A stretch of DNA of 64,000 bases, taken from contig CP114481.1 of the NCBI GenBank assembly GCA_027186245.1, positions 33,139,501 through 33,203,500 on the forward strand, read 5' to 3'. The notes beneath the pieces were generated by a model. That model ran no database searches and was not told the origin of the DNA. It saw only the letters and a list, made by a program, of their open reading frames with translations. The DNA is from Coriaria nepalensis. Lineage: Eukaryota; Streptophyta; Magnoliopsida; Cucurbitales; Coriariaceae. Shown here one piece after another: positions 23,101-37,600 of the stretch. The translations under genes and the position numbers were made by a program. How positions within the stretch are numbered: position 1 is the stretch's first letter; each line of letters opens with the position of its first letter.

Positions 23101-24954
23101 TTAAAATCATTTGAATGAGTCATTTCAAGTCAATAACTTATTTCAAAGCAAGTCGAACGAATTCTAGTTTTGCACTACAGACACAACTTTTTTGCATAAC
23201 TTGCAAATGATCATTGCAAGGAAAGTGTGCATTCGTTTAAAATTAAAATCATATCAAAGAGTCCTTTCAAGTCAATAACTTATTTCAGAGCAAGTCGAAC
23301 GAATTCTAGTTTTGCACTACAGACACAACTTTTGTGCATAACTTGCAAATGATCATTGCAAGGAAAGTGTGGATTCGTTTAACCTTAAAATCATTTGAAT
23401 GAGTCATTTCAAGTCAATAACTTATTTCAAAGCAAGTCGAACGAATTCTAGTTTTGCACTACAGACACAACTTTTGTGCATAACTTGCAAATGATCATTG
23501 CAAGGAAAGTGTGCATTCGTTTAAAATTAAAATCATTTCAATGAGTCATTTCAAGTCAATAACTTACTTCAAAGCAAGTCGAACGAATTCTAATTTCGCA
23601 CTACAGACACAACTTTTGTGCATAACTTGCCAATGATCATTGCAAGGAAAGTGTGCGCTCGTTTAACCTTAAAATCATTTCAATTTGTCATTTCAAGTCA
23701 ATCACTAATTTCAAAGCAATTCGAACGAATTCTAATTTTGCACTAAAAACACAAGTTTTGTGCATAACTTGCAAATTATCATTCCAAGGAAAGTGGGTAT
23801 TCGTTTAACCTTAGAATCATTTCAATGAGTCATTTCAAGTCAATAACCTATTTCAAAACAAGTCGAACGAATTCTAGTTTTCCACTACAGACACCAATTT
23901 TGTGCATAACTTCTGAATGATCATTGCATGGAAAGTGTGCATTCGTTTAACCATAAAATCATTTCAATGAGTCATTCCAAGTCAATAACTTATGTCAAAG
24001 CAAGTCGAACGTATTCTAGTTTTCCAGTACAGACACAACTTTTGTGCATAACTTGCAAATGATCATTGCAGGAAAGTGTGCTTTCGTTTAATCTTAAAAT
24101 CATTTCAATGAGTCATTTCAAGTCAATAACTTATCTCAAAGCAAGTTGAATGAATTCTAGTTTTGCACTACAGACACAACTTTTGTGCATAACTTGCAAA
24201 TTATCATTCCAAGGAAAGTGGGTATTCGTTTAACCTTAAAATCATTTCAATGAGTCATTTCAAGTCAATAACCTATTTCAAAACAAGTCGAACAAATTCT
24301 ATTTTTGCACTACAAACACATGTTTTGTGCATAACTTGCAAATGATCATTGCAAGGAAAGTGTGCTTTCGTTTAACTTTAAAATCATTTCAATGAGTCAT
24401 TTCAAGTCAATAACTTATCTCAAAGCAAGTCGAATGAATTCTAGTTTTGCACTACAGTCACAACTTTTGTGCATAACTTGCAAATTATCATTGCAAGGAA
24501 AGTGGGTATTCGTTTAACCTTAAAATCATTTCAATGAGTCATTTCAAGTCAATAAGCTATTTCAAAAAAAGTTAAACGAATTCTAGTTTTCAACTACAGA
24601 CACAACTTTTGTGCATAACTTGCAAATGATCATTGCAAGGAAAGTGTGCATTCGTTTAAAATTAAAATTATTTCAATGAGTCATTTCAAGTCAATAACTT
24701 ACTTCACAGCAAGTCGAACGAATTCTAGTTTTGCACTACAGACACAACTTTTGTGCATAACTTGCAAATGATCATTGCAAGGAAAGTGTGCATTCGTTTA
24801 ACCTTAAAATCATTTCAATTAGTCATTTCAAGTCAATCACTAATTTCAAAGCAATTCGAACGAATTCTAATTTTGCACTACAAACACAAGTTTTGTGCAT
24901 AACTTGCAAATTATCATTCCAAGGAAAGTGGGTATTAGTTTAAGATTAAAATCA
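20110..24954. repeat. Irregular segment between two HOR families
   Basis: Type B marks at 19369, 21214, 22349 and 23910 are 1845, 1135 and 1561 bp apart, equal to 13, 8 and 11 monomers less one base each. The segment is rich in G-like monomers with gtgtattcg and catttgaatgag, similar to those near 2.4-2.7 kb and 5.3-6.5 kb. No type P occurs between 18.3 and 24.9 kb. Confidence 0.8.
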
Positions 24955-27651
24955 TTTCAATGAGTCATTTCAAGTCAATAACTTATTTCAAAGCAAGTCG
25001 AACGAATTCTATTTTTCCACAACAAACACAACTTTTGTGCATAACTTGCAAATGATCATTGCAAGGAAAGTGTGCATTCGTTTAAAATTAAAATCATTTC
25101 AATGAGTCATTTGAAGTCAATAACTTACTTCAAAGCAAGTCGAACGTATTCGAGTTTTCTAGTACAGACACAACTTTTGTGCATAACTTGCAAATGATCA
25201 TTGCAAGGAAAGTGTGCTTTCGTTTAACCTTAAAATCATTTCAATGAGTCATTTCAAGTCAATAACTTATTTCAAAGCAAGTCGAACGAATTCTAGTTTT
25301 GCACTACAGACACAACTTTTGTGCATAACTTGCAAATTATCATTCCAAGGAAAGTGTGCATTCTTTTAACCTTAAAATCATTTCAATGAGTCATTTCAAG
25401 TCAATAACTTATTTCAAAGCAATTCGAACGAATTCTAATTTTGCACTACAAACACAAGTTTTGTGCATAACTTGCAAATTATCATTCCAAGGAAAGTGGG
25501 TATTCGTTTAACCTTAAAATCATTTCAATGAGTCGTTTCAAGTCAATAACCTATTTCAAAACAAGTCGAACGAATTCTAGTTTTCAACTACAGACACAAC
25601 TTTTGTGCATAACTTGCAAATGATCATTGCAAAGAAAGTGTGCATTCGTTTAAAATTAAAATCATTTCAATGAGTCATTTCAAGTCAATAACTTACTTCA
25701 AAGCAAGTCGAACAAATTCTATTTTTGCACTACAAACACATGTTTTGTGCATAACTTGCAAATGATCATTGCAAGGAAAGTGTGCTTTCGTTTAACTTTA
25801 AAATCATTTCAATGAGTCATTTCAAGTCAATAACTTATCTCAAAGCAAGTCGAATGAATTCTAGTTTTGCACTACAGACACAACTTTTGTGCATAACTTG
25901 CAAATTATCATTGCAAGGAAAGTGGGTATTCGTTTAACCTTAAAATCATTTCAATGAGTCATTTCAAGTCAATAACCTATTTCAAAACAAGTCAAACGAA
26001 TTCTAGTTTTCAACTACAGACACAACTTTTGTGCATAACTTGCAAATGATCATTGCAAGGAAAGTGTGCATTCGTTTAAACTTAAAATTATTTCAATGAG
26101 TCATTTCAAGTCAATAACTTACTTCAAAGCAAGTCGAACGAATTCTAGTTTTGCACTACAGACACAACTTTTGTGCATAACTTGCAAATGATCATTGCAA
26201 GGAAAGTGTGCATTCGTTTAACCTTAAAATCATTTCAATTAGTCATTTCAAGTCAATCACTAATTTCAAAGCAATTCGAACGAATTCTAATTTTGCACTA
26301 CAAACACAAGTTTTGTGCATAACTTGCAAATTATCATTCCAAGGAAAGTGTGCTTTCGTTTAACCTTAAAATCATTTCAATGAGTCATTTCAAGTCAATA
26401 ACTTACTTCAAAGCAAGTCGAACGAATTCTTGTTTTGCATTACAGACACAACTTTTGTGCATAACTTGCAAATGATCATTGCAAGGAAAGTGTGCATTCG
26501 TTTAACCTTAAAATCATTTCAATTAGTCATTTCAAGTCAATCACTAATTTCAAAGCAATTCGAACGAATTCTAATTTTGCACTACAAACACAAGTTTTGT
26601 GCATAACTTGCAAATTATCATTCCAAGGAAAGTGGGTATTCGTTTAAAATTAAAATCATATCAAAGAGTCCTTTCATGTCAATAACTTATTTCAGAGCAA
26701 GTCGAACGAATTCTAGTTTTGCACTACAGACACAACTTTTGTGCATAACTTGCAAATGATCATTGTAAGGAAAGTGTGCATTCGTTTAAAATTAAAATCA
26801 TTTCAATGAGTCATTTCAAGTCAATAACTTACTTCAAAGCAAGTCGAACGTATTCTAGTTTTCTAGTACAGACACAACTTTTGTGCATAACTTGCAAATG
26901 ATCATTGCAAGGAAAGTGTGCTTTCGTTTAATCTTAAAATCATTTCAAAGAGTCCTTTCAAGTCAATAACTTATTTCAGAGCAAGTCGAACGAATTCTAA
27001 TTTTGCACTACAGACACAACTTTTGTTCATAACTTGCAAATGATCATTGCAAGGAAAGTGTGCGTTCGTTTAACCTTAAAATCATTTCAATTTGTCATTT
27101 CAAGTCAATCACTAATTTCAAAGCAATTCGAACGAATTCTAATTTTGCACTACAAACACAAGTTTTGTGCATAACTTGCAAATTATCATTCCAAGGAAAG
27201 TGGGTATTCGTTTAACCTTAAAATCATTTCAATGAGTCATTTCAAGTCAATAACCTATTTCAAAACAAGTCGAACGAATTCTAGTTTTCCACTACAGACA
27301 CCAATTTTGTGCATAACTTCTGAATGATCATTGCATGGAAAGTGTGCATTCGTTTAACCTTAAAATCATTTCAATGAGTCATTTCAAGTCAATAACTTAT
27401 GTCAAAGCAAGTCGAACGTATTCTAGTTTTCCAGTACAGACACAACTTTTGTGCATAACTTGCAAATGATCATTGCAGGAAAGTGTGCTTTCGTTTAATC
27501 TTAAAATCATTTCAATGAGTCATTTCAAGTCAATAACTTATCTCAAAGCAAGTCGAATGAATTCTAGTTTTGCACTACAGACACAACTTTTGTGCATAAC
27601 TTGCAAATTATCATTCCAAGGAAAGTGGGTATTCGTTTAACCTTAAAATCA
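24955..27651. repeat. 19-monomer HOR (second kind), copy 1, 2697 bp
   Basis: Order from P: P, F', X, A'', I, H, D, I, J, A, J' (ttcttg), A, G', F, Y, A, B, C, D. It shares ends with the first 19-monomer HOR but has a different middle. Differences from the next two copies include gtgtgcttt near 25207, aaagtgtgct near 25779 and tttaaacttaaaatta near 26077. Confidence 0.9.
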
Positions 27652-30348
27652 TTTCAATGAGTCATTTCAAGTCAATAACTTATTTCAAAGCAAGTCGAAC
27701 GAATTCTATTTTTCCACAACAAACACAACTTTTGTGCATAACTTGCAAATGATCATTGCAAGGAAAGTGTGCATTCGTTTAAAATTAAAATCATTTCAAT
27801 GAGTCATTTGAAGTCAATAACTTACTTCAAAGCAAGTCGAACGTATTCGAGTTTTCTAGTACAGACACAACTTTTGTGCATAACTTGCAAATGATCATTG
27901 CAAGGAAAGTGTGGTTTCGTTTAACCTTAAAATCATTTCAATGAGTCATTTCAAGTCAATAACTTATTTCAAAGCAAGTCGAACGAATTCTAGTTTTGCA
28001 CTACAAACACAACTTTTGTGCATAACTTGCAAATTATCATTCCAAGGAAAGTGTGCATTCTTTTAACCTTAAAATCATTTCAATGAGTCATTTCAAGTCA
28101 ATAACTTATTTCAAAGCAATTCGAACGAATTCTAATTTTGCACTACAAACACAAGTTTTGTGCATAACTTGCAAATTATCATTCCAAGGAAAGTGGGTAT
28201 TCGTTTAACCTTAAAATCATTTCAATGAGTCGTTTCAAGTCAATAACCTATTTCAAAACAAGTCGAACGAATTCTAGTTTTCAACTACAGACACAACTTT
28301 TGTGCATAACTTGCAAATGATCATTGCAAAGAAAGTGTGCATTCGTTTAAAATTAAAATCATTTCAATGAGTCATTTCAAGTCAATAACTTACTTCAAAG
28401 CAAGTCGAACAAATTCTATTTTTGCACTACAAACACATGTTTTGTGCATAACTTGCAAATGATCATTGCAAGGAAAGGGTGCTTTCGTTTAACTTTAAAA
28501 TCATTTCAATGAGTCATTTCAAGTCAATAACTTATCTCAAAGCAAGTCGAATGAATTCTAGTTTTGCACTACAGACACAACTTTTGTGCATAACTTGCAA
28601 ATTATCATTGCAAGGAAAGTGGGTATTCGTTTAACCTTAAAATCATTTCAATGAGTCATTTCAAGTCAATAACCTATTTCAAAACAAGTCAAACGAATTC
28701 TAGTTTTCAACTACAGACACAACTTTTGTGCATAACTTGCAAATGATCATTGCAAGGAAAGTGTGCATTCGTTTAAAATTAAAATTATTTCAATGAGTCA
28801 TTTCAAGTCAATAACTTACTTCAAAGCAAGTCGAACGAATTCTAGTTTTGCACTACAGACACAACTTTTGTGCATAACTTGCAAATGATCATTGCAAGGA
28901 AAGTGTGCATTCGTTTAACCTTAAAATCATTTCAATTAGTCATTTCAAGTCAATCACTAATTTCAAAGCAATTCGAACGAATTCTAATTTTGCACTACAA
29001 ACACAAGTTTTGTGCATAACTTGCAAATTATCATTCCAAGGAAAGTGTGCTTTCGTTTAACCTTAAAATCATTTCAATGAGTCATTTCAAGTCAATAACT
29101 TACTTCAAAGCAAGTCGAACGAATTCTTGTTTTGCATTACAGACACAACTTTTGTGCATAACTTGCAAATGATCATTGCAAGGAAAGTGTGCATTCGTTT
29201 AACCTTAAAATCATTTCAATTAGTCATTTCAAGTCAATCACTAATTTCAAAGCAATTCGAACGAATTCTAATTTTGCACTACAAACACAAGTTTTGTGCA
29301 TAACTTGCAAATTATCATTCCAAGGAAAGTGGGTATTCGTTTAAAATTAAAATCATATCAAAGAGTCCTTTCATGTCAATAACTTATTTCAGAGCAAGTC
29401 GAACGAATTCTAGTTTTGCACTACAGACACAACTTTTGTGCATAACTTGCAAATGATCATTGTAAGGAAAGTGTGCATTCGTTTAAAATTAAAATCATTT
29501 CAATGAGTCATTTCAAGTCAATAACTTACTTCAAAGCAAGTCGAACGTATTCTAGTTTTCTAGTACAGACACAACTTTTGTGCATAACTTGCAAATGATC
29601 ATTGCAAGGAAAGTGTGCTTTCGTTTAATCTTAAAATCATTTCAAAGAGTCCTTTCAAGTCAATAACTTATTTCAGAGCAAGTCGAACGAATTCTAATTT
29701 TGCACTACAGACACAACTTTTGTTCATAACTTGCAAATGATCATTGCAAGGAAAGTGTGCGTTCGTTTAACCTTAAAATCATTTCAATTTGTCATTTCAA
29801 GTCAATCACTAATTTCAAAGCAATTCGAACGAATTCTAATTTTGCACTACAAACACAAGTTTTGTGCATAACTTGCAAATTATCATTCCAAGGAAAGTGG
29901 GTATTCGTTTAACCTTAAAATCATTTCAATGAGTCATTTCAAGTCAATAACCTATTTCAAAACAAGTCGAACGAATTCTAGTTTTCCACTACAGACACCA
30001 ATTTTGTGCATAACTTCTGAATGATCATTGCATGGAAAGTGTGCATTCGTTTAACCTTAAAATCATTTCAATGAGTCATTTCAAGTCAATAACTTATGTC
30101 AAAGCAAGTCGAACGTATTCTAGTTTTCCAGTACAGACACAACTTTTGTGCATAACTTGCAAATGATCATTGCAGGAAAGTGTGCTTTCGTTTAATCTTA
30201 AAATCATTTCAATGAGTCATTTCAAGTCAATAACTTATCTCAAAGCAAGTCGAATGAATTCTAGTTTTGCACTACAGACACAACTTTTGTGCATAACTTG
30301 CAAATTATCATTCCAAGGAAAGTGGGTATTCGTTTAACCTTAAAATCA
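27652..30348. repeat. 19-monomer HOR (second kind), copy 2
   Basis: Offset 2697 from copy 1, measured at the type P motif (25011, 27708) and the type B motif (27301, 29998). It shares gtgtggttt (27909), aaagggtgct and cactacaaacacaac with copy 3, so these two are the closest pair. Confidence 0.92.
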
Positions 30349-33071
30349 TTTCAATGAGTCATTTCAAGTCAATAACTTATTTCAAAGCAAGTCGAACGAA
30401 TTCTATTTTTCCACAACAAACACAACTTTTGTGCATAACTTGCAAATGATCATTGCAAGGAAAGTGTGCATTCGTTTAAAATTAAAATCATTTCAATGAG
30501 TCATTTGAAGTCAATAACTTACTTCAAAGCAAGTCGAACGTATTCGAGTTTTCTAGTACAGACACAACTTTTGTGCATAACTTGCAAATGATCATTGCAA
30601 GGAAAGTGTGGTTTCGTTTAACCTTAAAATCATTTCAATGAGTCATTTCAAGTCAATAACTTATTTCAAAGCAAGTCGAACGAATTCTAGTTTTGCACTA
30701 CAAACACAACTTTTGTGCATAACTTGCAAATTATCATTCCAAGGAAAGTGTGCATTCTTTTAACCTTAAAATCATTTCAATGAGTCATTTCAAGTCAATA
30801 ACTTATTTCAAAGCAATTCGAACGAATTCTAATTTTGCACTACAAACACAAGTTTTGTGCATAACTTGCAAATTATCATTCCAAGGAAAGTGGGTATTCG
30901 TTTAACCTTAAAATCATTTCAATGAGTCGTTTCAAGTCAATAACCTATTTCAAAACAAGTCGAACGAATTCTAGTTTTCAACTACAGACACAACTTTTGT
31001 GCATAACTTGCAAATGATCATTGCAAAGAAAGTGTGCATTCGTTTAAAATTAAAATCATTTCAATGAGTCATTTCAAGTCAATAACTTACTTCAAAGCAA
31101 GTCGAACAAATTCTATTTTTGCACTACAAACACATGTTTTGTGCATAACTTGCAAATGATCATTGCAAGGAAAGGGTGCTTTCGTTTAACTTTAAAATCA
31201 TTTCAATGAGTCATTTCAAGTCAATAACTTATCTCAAAGCAAGTCGAATGAATTCTAGTTTTGCACTACAGACACAACTTTTGTGCATAACTTGCAAATT
31301 ATCATTGCAAGGAAAGTGGGTATTCGTTTAACCTTAAAATCATTTCAATGAGTCATTTCAAGTCAATAACCTATTTCAAAACAAGTCAAACGAATTCTAG
31401 TTTTCAACTACAGACACAACTTTTGTGCATAACTTGCAAATGATCATTGCAAGGAAAGTGTGCATTCGTTTAAAATTAAAATTATTTCAATGAGTCATTT
31501 CAAGTCAATAACTTACTTCAAAGCAAGTCGAACGAATTCTAGTTTTGCACTACAGACACAACTTTTGTGCATAACTTGCAAATGATCATTGCAAGGAAAG
31601 TGTGCATTCGTTTAACCTTAAAATCATTTCAATTAGTCATTTCAAGTCAATCACTAAGTTCAAAGCAATTCGAACGAATTCTAATTTTGCACTACAAACA
31701 CAAGTTTTGTGCATAACTTGCAAATTATCATTCCAAGGAAAGTGTGCTTTCGTTTAACCTTAAAATCATTTCAATGAGTCATTTCAAGTCAATAACTTAC
31801 TTCAAAGCAAGTCGAACGAATTCTTGTTTTGCACTACAGACACAACTTTTGTGCATAACTTGCAAATGATCATTGCAAGGAAAGTGTGCATTCGTTTAAC
31901 CTTAAAATCATTTCAATTAGTCATTTCAAGTCAATCACTAATTTCAAAGCAATTCGAACGAATTCTAATTTTGCACTACAAACACAAGTTTTGTGCATAA
32001 CTTGCAAATTATCATTCCAAGGAAAGTGGGTATTCGTTTAAAATTAAAATCATATCAAAGAGTCCTTTCATGTCAATAACTTATTTCAGAGCAAGTCGAA
32101 CGAATTCTAGTTTTGCACTACAGACACAACTTTTGTGCATAACTTGCAAATGATCATTGTAAGGAAAGTGTGCATTCGTTTAAAATTAAAATCATTTCAA
32201 TGAGTCATTTCAAGTCAATAACTTACTTCAAAGCAAGTCGAACGTATTCTAGTTTTCTAGTACAGACACAACTTTTGTGCATAACTTGCAAATGATCATT
32301 GCAAGGAAAGTGTGCTTTCGTTTAATCTTAAAATCATTTCAAAGAGTCCTTTCAAGTCAATAACTTATTTCAGAGCAAGTCGAACGAATTCTAATTTTGC
32401 ACTACAGACACAACTTTTGTTCATAACTTGCAAATGATCATTGCAAGGAAAGTGTGCGTTCGTTTAACCTCAAAATCATTTCAATTTGTCATTTCAAGTC
32501 AATCACTAATTTCAAAGCAATTCGAACGAATTCTAATTTTGCACTACAAACACAAGTTTTGTGCATAACTTGCAAATTATCATTCCAAGGAAAGTGGGTA
32601 TTCGTTTAACCTTAAAATCATTTCAATGAGTCATTTCAAGTCAATAACCTATTTCAAAACAAGTCGAACGAATTCTAGTTTTCCACTACAGACACCAATT
32701 TTGTGCATAACTTCTGAATGATCATTGCATGGAAAGTGTGCATTCGTTTAACCTTAAAATCATTTCAATGAGTCATTTCAAGTCAATAACTTATGTCAAA
32801 GCAAGTCGAACGTATTCTAGTTTTCCAGTACAGACACAACTTTTGTGCATAACTTGCAAATGATCATTGCAGGAAAGTGTGCTTTCGTTTAATCTTAAAA
32901 TCATTTCAATGAGTCATTTCAAGTCAATAACTTATCTCAAAGCAAGTCGAATGAATTCTAGTTTTGCACTACAGACACAACTTTTGTGCATAACTTGCAA
33001 ATTATCATTCCAAGGAAAGTGGGTATTCGTTTAACCTTAAAATCATTTCAATGAGTCATTTCAAGTCAATA
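30349..33071. repeat. 19-monomer HOR (second kind), copy 3
   Basis: Offset 2697 from copy 2. By eye it differs from copy 2 at only about three bases: cactaagttc near 31655, gcactacag for gcattacag near 31830, and cctcaaaatc near 32468. At about 33072 the sequence runs from type D into type E instead of P, which starts the 32-monomer family. Confidence 0.92.
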
Positions 33072-34547
33072 ACCTATTTCAAAACAAGTCGAACGAATTC
33101 TAGTTTTCCACTACAGAAACAACTTTTGAGCATAACTTGCAAATGATCATTGCAAGGAAAGTGTGCAGTCGTTTAAAATTAAAATCATTTCAATGAGTCA
33201 TTTCAAGTCAATAACTTACTTCAAAGCAAGTCGAACGTATTCTAGTTTTCTAGTACAGACACAACTTTTGTGCATAACTTGCAAATGATCATTGCAAGGA
33301 AAGTGTGGATTCGTTTAATCTTAAAATCATTTCAAAGAGTCCTTTCAAGTCAATAACTTATTTCAGAGCAAGTCGAACGAATTCTAGTTTTGCACTACAG
33401 ACACAACTTTTGTGCATAACTTGCAAATGGTCATTGGAAGGAAAGTGTGCATTCGTTTAAAATTAAAATCATATCAAAGAGTCCTTTCAAGTCAATAACT
33501 TATTTCAGAGCAAGTCGAACGAATTCTAGTTTTGCACTACAGACACAACTTTTGTGCATAACTTGCAAATAATCATTGCAAGGAAAGTGTGTATTCGTTT
33601 AACCTTAAAATCATTTGAATGAGTCATTTCAAGTCAATAACTTATTTCAAAGCAAGTCGAACGAATTCTAGTTTTGCACTACAGACACAACTTTTGTGCA
33701 TAACTTGCAAATGATCATTGCAAGGAAAGTGTGCATTCGTTTAAAATTAAAATCATATCAAAGAGTCCTTTCAAGTCAATAACTTATTTCAGAGCAAGTC
33801 GAACGAATTCTAGTTTTGCACTACAGACACAACTTTTGTGCATAACTTGCAAATGATCATTGGAAGGAAAGTGTGCATTCGTTTAAAATTAAAATCATAT
33901 CAAAGAGTCCTTTCAAGTCAATAACTTATTTCAGAGCAAGTCGAACGAATTCTAGTTTTGCACTACAGACACAACTTTTGTGCATAACTTGCAAATGATC
34001 ATTGCAAGGAAAGTGTGCATTCGTTTAAAATTAAAATCATTTCAATGAGTCATTTCAAGTCAATAACTTACTTCAAAGCAAGTCGAACGAATTCTAATTT
34101 TGCACTACAGACACAACTTTTGTGCATAACTTGCAAATGATCATTGCAAGGAAAGTGTGCGTTCGTTTAACCTTAAAATCATTTCAATTTGTCATTTCAA
34201 GTCAATCACTAATTTCAAAGCAATTCGAACGAATTCTAATTATGCACTACAAACACAAGTTTTGTGCATAACTTGCAAATTATCAATCCAAGGAAAGTGG
34301 GTATTCGTTTAACCTTAAAATCATTTCAATGAGTCATTTCAAGTCAATAACCTATTTCAAAACAGGTCGAACGAATTCTAGTTTTCCACTACAGACACCA
34401 ATTTTGTGCATAACTTCTGAATGATCATTGCATGGAAAGTGTGCATTCGTTTAACCTTAAAATCATTTCAATGAGTCATTTCGAGTCAATAACTTATGTC
34501 AAAGCAAGTCGAACGTATTCTAGTTTTCCAGTACAGACACAACTTTT
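33072..34547. repeat. Lead-in to the 32-monomer HOR
   Basis: Runs E, F (gtgtggattcg), G (ggtcattgg), G2 (aaataatc), L, G3, G4, M, A (aattatg), B (aacagg), then into the 140-bp type C. This is the same order as the second half of the later units, so it is a partial unit joined to the 2697-bp array. Confidence 0.85.
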
Positions 34548-34632
34548 GTGCATAACTTGCAAATGATCTTGCAGGAAAGTGTGCTTTCGTTTAATCTTAA
34601 AATCATTTCAATGAGTCATTTCAAGTCAATAA
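34493..34632 (+). repeat. 140-bp type C derivative marking the 32-monomer HOR
   Basis: Reads aaatgatcttgcaggaaag, one base shorter than type C and two shorter than a normal monomer. It occurs once per unit, with matching positions at 34548, 39798, 44338, 48879 and 53420. Intervals are 5250, 4540, 4541 and 4541 bp. It is preceded by catttcgagtc in the B monomer each time. Confidence 0.9.
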
Positions 34633-37600
34633 CTTATCTCAAAGCAAGTCGAATGAATTCTAGTTTTGCACTACAGACACAACTTTTGTGCATAACTTGC
34701 AAATTATCATTCCAAGGAAAGTGGGTATTCGTTTAACCTTAAAATCATTTCAATGAGTCATTTCAAGTCAATAACCTATTTCAAAACAAGTCGAACAAAT
34801 TCTATTTTTGCACTACAAACACATGTTTTGTGCATAACTTGCAAATGATCATTGCAAGTAAAGTGTGCTTTCGTTTAACTTTAAAATCATTTCAATGAGT
34901 CATTTCAAGTCAATAACTTATCTCAAAGCAAGTCGAATGAATTCTAGTTTTGCACTACAGACACAACTTTTGTGCATAACTTGCAAATTATCATTCCAAG
35001 GAAAGTGGGTATTCGTTTAACCTTAAAATCATTTCAATGAGTCATTTCAAGTCAATAACCTATTTCAAAACAAGTCGAACGAATTCTCGTTTTCAACTAC
35101 AGACACAACTTTTGTGCATAACTTGCAAATGATCATTGCAAGGAAAGTGTGCATTCGTTTAAAATTAAAATCATTTCAATGAGTCATTTCAAGTCAATAA
35201 CTTACTTCAAAGCAAGTCGAACGTATTCCAGTTTTCTAGTACAGACACAACTTTTGTGCATAACTTGCAAATGATCATTGCAAGGAAAGTGTGGATTCGT
35301 TTAATCTTAAAATCATTTCAAAGAGTCGTTTCAAGTCAATAACTTATTTCAGAGCAAGTCGAACGAATTCTAGTTTTGCACTACAGACACAACTTTTGTG
35401 CATAACTTGCAAATGATCATTGCAAGGAAAGTGTGCATTCGTTTAACCTTAAAATCATTTCAATTAGTCATTTCAAGTCAATCACTAATTTCAAAGCAAT
35501 TCGAACGAATTCTAATTTTGCACTACAAACACAAGTTTTGTGCATAACTTGCAAATTATCATTCCAAGGAAAGTGGGTATTAGTTTAAAATTAAAATCAT
35601 TTCAATGAGTCATTTCAAGTCAATAACTTATTTCAAAGCAAGTCGAACGAATTCTATTTTTCCACAACAAACACAACTTTTGTGCATAACTTGCAAATGA
35701 TCATTGCAAGGAAAGTGTGCATTCGTTTAAAATTAAAATCATTTCAATGAGTCATTTCAAGTCAATAACTTACTTCAAAGCAAGTCGAACGTATTCGAGT
35801 TTTCTAGTACAGACACAACTTTTGTGCATAACTTGCAAATGATCATTGCAAGGAAAGTGTGCTTTCGTTTAACCTTAAAATCATTTCAATGAGTCATTTC
35901 AAGTCAATAACTTATTTCAAAGCAAGTCGAACGAATTCTAGTTTTGCACTACAAACACAAGTTTTGTGCATAACTTGCAAATTATCATTCCAAGGAAAGT
36001 GGGTATTCGTTTAACCTTAAAATCATTTCAATGAGTCGTTTCAAGTCAATAACCTATTTCAAAACAAGTCGAACGAATTCTAGTTTTCAACTACAGACAC
36101 AACTTTTGTGCATAACTTGCAAATGATCATTGCAAAGAAAGTGTGCATTCGTTTAAAATTAAAATCATTTCAATGAGTCATTTCAAGTCAATAACTTATT
36201 TCAAAGCAAGTCGAACGAATTCTATTTTTCCACAACAAACACAACTTTTGTGCATAACTTGCAAATGATCATTGCAAGGAAAGTGTGCATTCGTTTAAAA
36301 TTAAAATCATTTCAATGAGTCATTTCAAGTCAATAACTTACTTCAAAGCAAGTCGAACGTATTCGAGTTTTCTAGTACAGACACAACTTTTGTGCATAAC
36401 TTGCAAATTATCATTCCAAGGAAAGTGTGCATTCTTTTATCCTTAAAATCATTTCAATGAGTCATTTCAAGTCAATAACTTATTTCAAAGCAATTCGAAC
36501 GAATTCTAATTTTGCACTACAAACACAAGTTTTGTGCATAACTTGCAAATTATCATTCCAAGGAAAGTGGGTATTCGTTTAACCTTAAAATCATTTCAAT
36601 GAGTCGTTTCAAGTCAATAACCTATTTCAAAACAAGTCGAACGAATTCTAGTTTTCAACTACAGACACAACTTTTGTGCATAACTTGCAAATGATCATTG
36701 CAAAGAAAGTGTGCATTCGTTTAAAATTAAAATCATTTCAATGAGTCATTTCAAGTCAATAACTTACTTCAAAGAAAGTCGAACGAATTTTAGTTTTGCA
36801 CTACAGACACAACTTTTGTGCATAACTTGCAAATGATCATTGCAAGGAAAGTGTGCATTCGTTTAACCTTAAAATCATTTCAATTAGTCATTTCAAGTCA
36901 ATCACTAATTTCAAAGCAATTCGAACGAATTCTAATTTTGCACTACAAACACAAGTTTTGTGCATAACTTGCAAATTATCATTCCAAGGAAAGTGTGCTT
37001 TCGTTTAACCTTAAAATCATTTCAATGAGTCATTTCAAGTCAATAACTTACTTCAAAGCAAGTCGAACGAATTCTTGTTTTGCACTACAGACACAACTTT
37101 TGTGCATAACTTGCAAATGATCATTGCAAGGAAAGTGTGCATCCGTTTAACCTTAAAATCATTTCAATTAGTCATTTCAAGTCAATCACTAATTTCAAAG
37201 CAATTCGAACGAATTCTAATTTTGCACTACAAACACAAGTTTTGTGCATAACTTGCAAATTATCATTCCATGGAAAGTGCGTATTCGTTTAAAATTAAAA
37301 TCATATCAAAGAGTCCTTTCATGTCAATAACTTATTTCAGAGCAAGTCGAACGAATTCTAGTTTTGCACTACAGACACAACTTTTGTGCATAACTTGCAA
37401 ATGATCATTGCAAGGAAAGTGTGCATTCGTTTAAAATTAAAATCATTTCAATGAGTCATTTCAAGTCAATAACTTACTTCAAAGCAAGTCGAACGTATTC
37501 TAGTTTTCTAGTACAGACACAACTTTTGTGCATAACTTGCAAATGATCATTGCAAGGAAAGTGTGCTTTCGTTTAATCTTAAAATCATTTCAAAGAGTCC

